Assembly: GCF_965638725.1 (NCBI RefSeq)
Contig: NC_134955.1
Span: 7,991,816-8,055,815, forward strand
DNA: 64,000 nucleotides
Direction: 5' to 3'
DNA from: Aptenodytes patagonicus
Taxonomy: Eukaryota; Chordata; Aves; Sphenisciformes; Spheniscidae
Shown here: positions 51,591 to 64,000 of the stretch, one piece after another
How the letters are laid out: each line of letters opens with the position of its first letter
Numbering within the stretch: position 1 is the first letter of the stretch
Translations under genes and position numbers: made by a program
Notes under the pieces: model-generated
What the model was told of the DNA's origin: nothing
The model's input: the letters and a program-made list of their open reading frames with translations, nothing else
Databases searched by the model: none

Positions 51591-54500
51591 ACTCTTCAAC
51601 ACGAAATCCATTTAATATTACCTTGACATACATATTCCTTTGCAGCACAAGCTTTGACAGTTTTCAGATGCACTTATGTATGAAAATGGCATATGGAGTC
51701 AGCCTGCACTGGCAGAGAAACAAATTTAAATTCCAGCCCAGTATTATCAAAATATGTGAGAATATTTTTACCGCATCTAGTCTAGCTCATGATCCTGTTA
51801 CCTTTCATCTTCCATATCTAGAATCCTTTTACTCTAAACCCCAAACTTCTCCCTCCTTAAGGCACAATTCCATTTACATAGATAAAAGCTAATGTGATCA
51901 ACCAAAACCAGTCTAAATCCATGGATGGCAGACTTGTTACAAGTTAACACCGGATAACCCAAAATCTCTATCTAGGCCTATACAATCAGCCTCACAGATT
52001 GACACTAGCACCGAAAAAGTGAATGCACACACCTCACTGCTCTTCCTATACTTATTTAATACAAATTGATGTCACAACCTGTATCTCAAACATCTCCTCT
52101 CATGAATTATTCCCCTTTATTAATTCCACACATTTCATCCTAAGCAGTACAAGTCAGCAGAGGAAGCCTTATCGAAGCCTCCTTGAATGATAGCACTTCG
52201 CAGTCTCTCTGTCATCATTGAGCCAATGTATGACTTAAGCAATATATATGGAATTTATAATGGCTTTCTTTAACGGTCAGATGGAGAAACAGAAAATGGC
52301 ACAGCCTACATGCTGTTACTGTCACATTACGATTAAAGCTTTATACTCCTGTGCTTTAGAATCCTGGGTATCTCCTGAAGCAAGTATAAAATTATTTCTC
52401 ACCTCCACGGGCTTTTAATTATTTTTCAGAAAACTATTCCACCAATTCTTCAACATTCGTGCAAAAAGTTAGATGAAAAGGCATCCTGATTTACAGTCTT
52501 GTATTTTAAAGGGATACCGACAATTTCAAAACCGTATTTCTACCTGACAATACCCTTTCGCTGATCTCTTTACCAGTACTGACAAAGGCTACTGTGAATA
52601 ACAGACTGCAGGAGAAACCCCCCCCACTTCACTGCTTTGGCTCTTTCGTGCTGTTTCTAACATTTGTGCCCAGTTGGCTTCAGTACTTCATGAAGCGAAG
52701 ATTTTTTTTCTAATGGCAAAATATAGCAGAGACATAAAAAGCTACTGCTAGGCCTCAAGAAAGTTGTGTATTTTAACTTTTTTAGCTTAAGTTGGCTACA
52801 CATTTCAAGCCAATTGTTTTGCCCTTTAAGGCAAATTTAGTTTCTTCTAGGCTCGGCTAGTATTTGCCAAATCCAAGATTCTGACATAGCTTCAGCTCAA
52901 GAACACTTCTTAAAAACCAGGCCCAAAAGCTGTTTAAATCACAACTTTAACCACCTAGATCTACACCCAAATATTTATGGTGAATCAAGACTGGCTTCTA
53001 TTGCACTAATCACTACCCTAGCTCAGTCCCAAAATCAATTATTTGTTTAGAAAGAGGTGTCAGCTGTTACCATACTATCCATCAGCTGTGTCAAGCCCCC
53101 AGTAATGAGCACGGTATCACTCACTATTCTGTTACTAATACTGGTTTCTATGGCTCATTAAAATTACTTTTTTAGGTTCATGCCATGCCTTTCTGTATTT
53201 GCTCTGCCTATAATTCAGCTTTCTTACTATTACCATCCACTGAAAATCTGCTGGAAAGCCAGCTAATAATTATTTAGTTATAAGTGATTGGGAAGCGAGA
53301 CTCAAGCCTCTAGTGTGACTAACTGGGTGGCCTCAAGTTGTTGCTAGTGTTATCGGGCTGCGATATACTGATGTACTATGGGCAATAGCTCTGGGTGGGC
53401 AGAAACATATAGCAGATGACCTCACAGATCTCTTCTGTCCCACTGTGTCATAACTCAGCAATACGCAGTTATTGTGCGGGACAGGAGCAGCACAGGCAGA
53501 GCAGCCCGGTACCTAACAAGTCTGCATGTCACATCTCATTTATGAGAAGGGCAACGTTTTCAAAAGGCTATCCTGCCTTTGAAGAGGTTGGGAAACAACA
53601 GTCACATCCTCTAAAAAATTCTGGGTTGAATCCAGTCCGGAAAGAGAACAACCCGACAGAAACAGAAGAAAAAATACTCTCATCCAGCACTTTTCTCCTG
53701 TAAACTCTAGAATTCTAAACAGAAATACAAACCAACAAAAATTTTCTATAGGCATAAGTGGTAATTCAAGGCTTTCTTTTAGCTATCACTAACTTCATTA
53801 CAATTTGAAATCAGCATCAGTATTATAAACTTAAGACACTTATTAGGATACCTGTGTTCTATTTATTATCATTATCGTCCAAAAAAACTCCAAGAATAAG
53901 TAGGGTATGGTGTCACTATCTAGCCACAGAACAAACGAGTAATAGTCAAAATTTCGTACCTCCTCCCTGGAAAGATCTATTGTCCTGAAAACATTATAGA
54001 ATTAAAAAAAAAAAAAGGCAAAAAGCACAAGTAACAGACTTTTGCGAGAAATTCTAGTGACGAAGAAACTGTTTTTTTTTCCTAAATGAAGCAACAGATT
54101 TTCAAGATTTTTGTTTTATTTGAAATAAATAACAGCTTCAGTAGCACCAATTTCGGGGCGGGGGACAGGTAGCAGTATCGCGAGGAACCTGGGGAAAAAA
54201 AAATACAGTTATTGACTCCCTGAGGTCACCCTAGTCTGGTAACACCGAGCTCTCCCTATTTTAATCAGCCAGACTTCCTCATTAGCTGCCTAATGGCACC
54301 CTAATGCCGAGGTGCGGCGGCTCCCCGCGGCCTCCGCCGCAGCGGCGGGAGGGCGCCCGGGCAGCGGGCGCGGCGCCGCCCAGCCCTTTGTTTCACCGAC
54401 TTTCGCCAGGGAGAGAAGGGGGGTTTGCACGGCTCCAACTCCGACCTGAAGCCCGACTTGTTTTCCAGCGCCCTCGCCGATTCCAAGACGCGGCAGGAGG

Positions 54501-54933
54501 CGGTCTGCCCGCAGAGCAAGCGCTGCTTTCGGTACGTTTCACTCGCCTGGCACCGCACCTGGCCCCCCGCGACAACGGGAACAGCCCCCGAAATCTCTGT
54601 CCCCCGGCCCTTTTCCCCCGGCGTCGGCACCAGCCGAGGACGGCGGCGCTTCTCCCCTCATCTCCCGGCCGGGCCGCCGCACCCCGGCCACCGCCTTCCC
54701 AGCCCCATCCCTGCCCGGGAGCGACGACGCTGCAGATGAGCCCCCCTCGCCGGGCTGTGCCTAACCCACCCCACGACTGCCACGAACCGTCCCCCTGGGG
54801 TACGGGGGGGGAGGGCCGCTGCCCCGGGCCTGGGGCTGCCCCAGCCCGCCCGTCTCCACAGGGAGTAGGCAGCGCACGCGCACCGCGAGCCCGCCACGGC
54901 GCGCACGAAACCGCCGCGCACGAGCCCACGCTT

Positions 54934-54945
54934 GGCCACGTGACC
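54934..54945. promoter_or_regulatory. ARL14EP: Palindromic E-box GGCCACGTGACC
   Basis: A CACGTG core (54937-54942) with GC flanks fits USF or MiT/TFE-family sites. It lies about 105 bases upstream of the candidate exon 1 donor and 60 bases upstream of the ETS site. Binding is inferred. Confidence 0.45.
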
Positions 54946-55003
54946 TCCACACCCCCCCCCCCCCTCCCTCCGTAGCGACTGGTGTCGCCGTTCCCCACCT
55001 CCA

Positions 55004-55013
55004 ACCGGAAGTG
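55004..55013 (+). promoter_or_regulatory. ARL14EP: ETS/GABP site ACCGGAAGTG
   Basis: This is a perfect CCGGAAGTG core. Such sites usually lie within about 50 bases of the TSS in CpG-island promoters, which points to a start near 55000-55040. Confidence 0.55.
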
Positions 55014-55049
55014 CCGCTCCGGGCCGCTCGGCGGTGCCGCTGCTCTATG
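55010..55049 (+). other. ARL14EP: ARL14EP exon 1 (5' UTR, inferred)
   Basis: The proposed exon ends at CTATG|GTGAGC (55049/55050), the best donor just downstream of the ETS site. The 5' end is a guess. Another donor, CAAG|GTACCG at 55177/55178, is possible, as is TTTCG|GTACGT near 54532. If 55049 is used, the exon ends exactly in an ATG (see findings). Confidence 0.4.
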
Positions 55050-56796
55050 GTGAGCCGGCGGTCGGGCGGGGTGAGGGGCGGTTAACGGCCGCCACAGGCA
55101 GCGCCGCCGTCGCTGGGGGAACGCGGAAGTCGGGCGGCGGCGTCCCGGCGCAACGGCGGAAGAAAGTCCACGGCAAGGTACCGGGGTAGCCTCCTGCCGC
55201 CCGAGGGGTCGCGGGTGCGCGGCCGGCAGCCGGAGGGGCGGTGCGAGGCGATGGGCCGCGCCGAGCGGCCGGGAGCGGGGGGGGGGTGCCAGGCGGCAAC
55301 GTGCCAGGCCCCGCGGAGCGGCCGGGCCGCGCCTGGGAGGAGCCGTCCGCGGCCTGGGGCCGCGCCCGGGCTGCAGAGAGCCCTTCCCGGCGGCGCCCAG
55401 CCGCCGTCGGTCGCCGTCGGGCCCGCTGCTCCCCTCCCGCCCTGCTCTCCGCCCAGCCGGACTGGCACGCTGGCCTCTCAGGGGGTCAGCGCCCTCCGGA
55501 AAAGCAAGCGAGCAGCCGGGCTTTCCTCTGGACTAACGCACGGTTCTCAACACGCAGCCCAGGCTAGGGGCTGTCACCGTTTGGATGAGGGTCTGCCGTG
55601 CAGCGCTGTGCAGCTGCTGGACATCCAGCATAACGTATTCAGGCATGGGCTCACATCTGCAATTTCAGGAGCGTGCTTTTCCTTCGACTTCTTATAACCC
55701 AGTGCTGCCAGTCTAAACTGTTTCCTCCATCCTTTGTTTCTACCTGCAGCAAGAAGCTAGAAAACCCTTGCTGAATCTCTGCTAGTGTGGCAGGCTTATT
55801 GTGCACAAGTGCTTTGCTGTGCTGATCCTCATCGCTGTCTTCTGCTTTAGGTTATTGTGTTTGGTGCAGTAAACACTAATTCATGATTTCACAGGTGTGA
55901 ATACAAGCCTTCATTTCAGTACTTGGTTTTTGAAGCTCTCTCCTGTTTCTACCAAAGAGAAATCAAAGGCAAAAAGCTGCGTGCTCCTCCCGAGGGGAGG
56001 AGGGAAGAAATGCCTCTGAACCTTCTACCAAGAATTCTTACAAATCAAGTGGATGAGATATGTAACTTATGTCACCAGCACATTATCGTTTGAACAAACT
56101 GTGGTAATACACTTGATGTGCTTTCCCGCTGTTTAATATAGTGGTATTTCAGGTAGTGTAGTCATCTGTCGAAACAGATGCCTGCCACAGATAGCAGTGT
56201 AATAATTATTTTCTGTTTTATAGAAAATAAGTTATTTTTTAATTAGAGCATCTTCCAAGAGTTCTGACTTCTAATGCATCTGCAAATTTTGAAAATTCAG
56301 ATCATCAGTCTTATATTGACCTAGTGTGCTTCCTTATCTACACACCCCCCCACCTGTCTCAGCAGGAATCAGTCAAAAGTACACATTTTAGCATTTGAAG
56401 CAAGCTTGGTGCATAGCCTACAACAGACTTATTTGAATTGAGTTATTTGGTATTAGCTAAATTGCTGTTAAAATGTTAACTCAGCTGCAGTGAGCTTTGA
56501 TCATACAGTTCCTGTTACCTTAGTCTGAAAGACAAACTTTGTGCACCTAATGAAAAAAAGATTAGTTCTGAGTATAGCTGGTTTACTAAGATGGTAAAGT
56601 TCGACAGGTGGTCTTTAAAAGAGAAAAAAATCAAAGTCAGTACCACAGTAAAAGTACATAAATAGGCAGAGGCACTGGAACTTTTATGTGTAGTAAAACT
56701 TAACAGAGCAGTCAGTGCTCAGCAGGCGCTGAGAGTAAGAATTTTAAAAACTTCATTGATATCTACACTTTACTCCTTATTTGTATTATTCAGTGC

Positions 56797-56809
56797 AGAT
56801 CGGAAGAGC
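56797..56809 (+). other. 13-base match to sequencing-adapter core
   Basis: AGATCGGAAGAGC equals the shared stem of common short-read library adapters. The following T fits one older adapter, then the match is lost. It sits in ARL14EP intron 1 between otherwise ordinary bases. It may be coincidence or a small assembly artefact. Confidence 0.6.
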
Positions 56810-57689
56810 TGTGCAGAGTCAAAACTTCAAGAGAGGTCTTAGTTAACTTAGAATACAGAAATTTCAGTGAAGAAGAGTTCAGATAGCCTAGCAATTTAGG
56901 ACTGAACTAGTTCTAGTCCTTAAAATACAGGATTTAGGTTTTGACCTAAGTCTTTCTATTTTTAGATAACTTGCAAAAAACAGAACCAAGTTTACTTTAT
57001 TTTCAGAATGAAATACATACCCTTTTTTCAAACTCAGGTGTTTATAACATTGTGCCTCTACATTCGGGACTCTTTATGCCTCTATTATTCTTGCTTTAAT
57101 TTAAATGTGAAAGCTGGGGCCTTTAACAACAGGCTGAGAAAACTTGTTTAAAAATAATTGTTCAGTTATACTCAGTTCTGTCTTGAATCAGATATAAAAT
57201 TATACTTTAAAGCAAGTTTACTGGCCTGAGTATAGCCCAGCGTATCATTTATATTTGGATGAGTTAAATCACTAGACAATATGTCTATGTTGTCCTATGC
57301 AAGACCTTTAAATTACTGTGCATACAGTTTAATATATGGAAATGTGTTGTGTAATTGCTTCAGATATACTCATCTGTTTCAGGAAAACTAAAGTATTACA
57401 AGCAAGAGGATTTCTGCTGCAAAAATGCTCCAGGCAATGGCTTTTCAGAGTAATTTTTAAAAGCCTATTAACTTCTCATTGTTCTCTGTTAAACTTCTGC
57501 ACTGCTGTGTTCATATTTCTGTATATTGGATAAACTTACACATTTCATGTCATTAGTTTGTGTGTGATGCTCTTTGCTTTTATTTCATTGAAAGCAGCAT
57601 CCCAGACGTTTTTGCATTATACAATAGGCTGATACTTTTATTGATTAAAAAGCCATATTACCCTGTTCAGCGGTTAGCACAAATAACTG

Positions 57690-58264
57690 TGTTGCGGTTT
57701 AACCCCAGCCAGCAGCTAAGCACCACGCAGCCACTCGCTCACCTCCCCCCCAGGTGGGATGGGAGGGAGGATAGGAGGGGTAAAAGTGAGAAAGAAACTT
57801 GTGGGTTGAGATAAAAAACAGTTTGATAATTAAAAAGAACTTTAAAAAAAAATAAGGAAAAAAAAAAGGAAAATAAAACCCAAGAAAAATAAAACCCAAG
57901 AAAAACAAGCCATGCAAGTGAAAACAATTGCTCACCACCAACCAACCAATGCCCAGCCAGTCCCTGAGCAGCAGCCTCCCCACCAACTTCCCCCCCAGTT
58001 TTATTGGTGGGCATGACGTCATATGGTATGGAATATCCCTTTGATCAGTTGGGGTCAGTTGTCCTGGCTGTGTCCCCTCCCAACTTCTTGTGCACCCCAA
58101 GCCTGCTCACCGACAGGGCAGTCTGAGGAGCAGAAAAGGACTTGACGCTGTGTAAGCACTGTTCAGCAGTAACTAAAGCATCAGTATGTTATCAACAGTA
58201 TTTTCAGTACAAATCTGAAGCTACTATGAAGAAATTTAACTCTATCCCAGCCAAAACCAGTACA
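57690..58264 (-). mobile_element. Solo ERVL-type LTR, antisense, in ARL14EP intron 1
   Basis: The minus strand begins TGTACTGGTTTTGGCTGGG (right end on plus) and ends GGTTAAACCGCAACA (left end on plus). These are the TG...CA termini and terminal wording of a very common avian ERVL LTR. Inside are an A-rich plus strand (57835-57910, with a duplicated ATAAAACCCAAG unit), a CRE palindrome (58014-58021) and TTGAGATAAA near the poly(A)/U5 side. No retroviral gene sequence flanks it, so it is a solo LTR formed by recombination. No clear 5-base target-site duplication is visible at the chosen ends. Orientation is opposite to the host gene. Confidence 0.8.
58014..58021. promoter_or_regulatory. Full CRE palindrome TGACGTCA within LTR
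   Basis: This is a perfect CREB/ATF consensus in the promoter half of the LTR. From memory, related LTR copies carry the same ATGACGTCAT context, so it is probably part of the original LTR promoter. It may bind CREB/ATF factors in intron 1 of ARL14EP. Confidence 0.5.
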
Positions 58265-59344
58265 CCATGCTTTTTAATTTGTCTGATTTTGTCCTTGCAG
58301 AGTAGTGCATAGGTGAACATTAAGATCCCAGTTAGGTTTTATTCATTGAATTAAGGTTCTCAGAGGTTTTGAAAGGAAATTAATTCCTTTCTTTTGGTAG
58401 AAATTTGTGCTTTATGTGTGGTAGAAAATAGTGCAAGATGGGCTCAGGCTCTGATGTTTTAGGGCCAGCATTGGATTTGCAACAAACTTTGGCATGGGTA
58501 TGAGACCACGCCGCCGTAGCTAGCTTTGTATTTGGTAATTGTATTTGTGTTTAACTTTAAATAACTGCCCAATATTTACATCAAACAGACATGGCACTCA
58601 GTTGGAGAGACCTGCACAGAAAGGCCACATGACCACAACTGCACACATCTAGAACCACCGATCTTTGTGTATATCACAGGCTGTTTCTTGAAAAGGCTCA
58701 GGTTGATTGTGTGTGTTGACTTGCACCTGATATACATGGGAAGAACACACAGGAAAGCGCTATTAGATGTGAATTGCTAACTGACATCAGACAGCCTGTG
58801 CAGCCTACCTTCAGCAGCTTTTTTTCCTAGAAACTACTCGGAAACAGGATGGGTGAATTGTTTAGCCATCAGCAGTCTCTTCCTGTGGGCCATCTTCGCA
58901 ACAGGGCTTGGTTAACAGGGATTGTGCCAAGAGAGTGGGCCCCCAGGAAACTGATGACCAGAGCAGGCTGCTGTCTGAACAATTCATCCATCTCATACCT
59001 TGCTCCCAGATTGCTTTTGGGAAAGTAATGTTACTAAACATTTTTAGTTGATACGTATTGTAGCTGGGAAAAAATGCCTCTGAAAGGAATATAAGATGCA
59101 TGGTTTAATTCCAGAATTAAATTCAGGGTATTTTTAGTCTCATCTAGACTAGAAGGGTATAATTTCTTTCCATGTTTTTTAAATTACTTAAACCTAGTCT
59201 GTCAAGCTTACAGCTAAAGGTTTGCAGCACAAATCTGATTGATTTTAATGCTTTCTCTAGGGTGATCTTCACAGAAACTACTAAAGACTTCAAAGAACTC
59301 ATTTTAGGCAAAGTAAGTGAAATAAGTTGTTCCGATAAAGTAAA

Positions 59345-63065
<3,721 letters not shown>

Positions 63066-64000
63066 CTCCAGTATTAATAGTGAATGCTATATCTTCTATA
63101 GATTATCCCAGCTACATCTGATAAATTGAATCCTGTTCACTTAAATGGATTCAAAGGCATTTAGGAGTTCAGATCCCATCCCAGTTACTGGGATTTGAGG
63201 TCAAGTTATCCTTTTGAATTCAAGTCTCACTGTTAAAGTGTTATTAAACTGTCATGGCATTGGAAAATATGTTATTTAATTGTGGTACTGTTTTGCTGGT
63301 TGCTGTATAGCACAATTGAAATAATTTTGCTGTGTTTGTTATCAGCCTGTAATTGGACTGGACTGGTACTTCAACAGCCCTCTCCCCTTTTTTTATTGTT
63401 GTTTGTTTTTAAAGTAAATGTTTACATGTAGCTGAAATGAATTTGAGTGTCTGTTCCCAAATTAAGAATAGCCAGACTGCTACAAAAAAAACAAACAATT
63501 GAATTGAAATTATGTTTGGTTGATGCAATATCTATCCTCAGAACATTAAAATTTACAATATAACAAGATTTATGGAAAAGAGATGTTTATAATTGAAATC
63601 TGAGTAACATTTAAGTGTTATTCCTTGGTATTTTTGTTGTGTTTTGGATAAATTTCCTACTTCTGTGATAGACTTAGAAGATCTGCATGTTTATTGGGTC
63701 ACATTTATTCAAGAATACTCTTAACTATTGATTTCTGAAGATTTACTTGGTAAAGTTGTATGATCTTGCTATTTGTTTAGAGTATTTTCTGGTAAGTGTC
63801 ATGACGGTTGCATCACTAAAAGCCAAAGTTACGCTTTGAGTTGTACTGACCTCTGCTGGTCCTAGTGAAGTATACTTGTACTACATTTTTATTAAATCTG
63901 CTACAAAATTCAACGGACTTTAGTTTTTTTGTCAGAGCATTGGCTGTTCTTCCAATGGATGTCTGTCTCGGTGGCCTTCCAGCCACATTTATCACAAGAA
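63066..64000. other. Possible extended ARL14EP 3' UTR or downstream flank
   Basis: AT-rich sequence without recognised exon or repeat. It is transcribed if the ATTAAA at 63891-63896 is used. No part of the next gene is visible. Confidence 0.4.

Larger units (their letters stand above)
35906..54299. other. Long intergenic interval between FSHB and ARL14EP
   Basis: No protein-coding exon or RNA gene was recognised over this 18 kb. Supported content is two MIR-like fragments and an old amniote repeat motif near 37330, listed separately. Short open frames throughout have no recognisable similarity and no coding-like structure. Distal enhancers of either neighbour could lie here but cannot be picked out by eye. 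Confidence 0.45.
54300..55560. promoter_or_regulatory. ARL14EP: CpG island, ARL14EP promoter
   Basis: Base composition changes abruptly to very GC-rich with dense CG dinucleotides over about 1.2 kb, in contrast to the AT-rich flanks. It contains a palindromic E-box, an ETS site and several candidate donors but no TATA box, as expected for a housekeeping promoter. Long open frames across it on both strands arise from the lack of stop codons in GC-rich DNA and are not called as genes. A divergent transcript to the left is possible but not shown. Confidence 0.8.

Noticed and set aside
54304-54975. A 223-codon open frame on plus and 203-codon frames on minus in the GC-rich block
   Set aside because: They overlap on both strands in a CpG island, are rich in Pro, Arg, Ala and Gly, and match no family I recognise. 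GC-rich DNA simply lacks stop codons.
55215-55697. A 160-codon open frame just after the CpG island core
   Set aside because: It has the same low-complexity GC-driven composition and crosses candidate splice sites of ARL14EP. No domain is seen.
57699-58100. A 133-codon minus-strand frame
   Set aside because: It lies inside the solo LTR and its phenylalanine-rich part is the A-rich tract read in reverse.
57684-58270. A target-site duplication for the ERVL LTR
   Set aside because: The five bases on the left (AACTG) and right (CCATG) of the chosen termini do not match. Decay or recombination between copies may explain this.

Overview
The window is AT-rich bird nuclear DNA, probably from a macrochromosome. 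The evidence is two vertebrate genes with introns, many CR1 LINE copies in both orientations (one with the bird-type ATTCTATG tail), an avian-type ERVL long terminal repeat, and a beta subunit of a pituitary hormone whose sequence looks avian. The species cannot be fixed from sequence alone. There are no operons, CRISPR arrays or bacterial features.

Layout. 1-16.8 kb: no gene seen; one CR1 fragment at the left edge and an older LINE fossil near 4.6-5.6 kb, both antisense. 16.8-20.7 kb: FSHB (follicle-stimulating hormone beta), plus strand, three exons. It has an intact 131-residue reading frame split across exons 2 and 3, a TATA box, and a probable 3' UTR of about 2.3 kb built partly from old LINE sequence. 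20.7-54.3 kb: a gene-free interval with MIR-like and other old repeats, a GC-rich element with an internal minisatellite (27.2-28.1 kb, possibly an LTR), and a 2.8 kb 5'-truncated CR1 with recognisable endonuclease and reverse transcriptase regions (30.3-33.15 kb). 54.3-55.6 kb: a CpG island that should be the ARL14EP promoter. 55-63.9 kb: ARL14EP, plus strand, with an untranslated first exon, three coding exons (260 residues), an antisense solo ERVL LTR in intron 1 and a CR1 fragment in intron 3.

The order FSHB then ARL14EP on the same strand is the order known in other vertebrates, so this is an ordinary conserved locus and not a new gene system. FSHB encodes a secreted hormone subunit of pituitary gonadotropes; ARL14EP encodes an intracellular zinc-finger-like adaptor. 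They share a neighbourhood, not a pathway.

The points most worth a second look concern regulation and repeats: four perfect NR5A1/SF-1 motifs around FSHB, LINE fossils inside the FSHB 3' UTR, a CRE palindrome in the intronic LTR, a possible splice-created upstream ORF in ARL14EP, the 27 kb minisatellite-bearing element, and a 13-base match to a sequencing-adapter core. I found no convincing undescribed biological system. All repeat family calls are made from remembered consensus patterns, without a database search.
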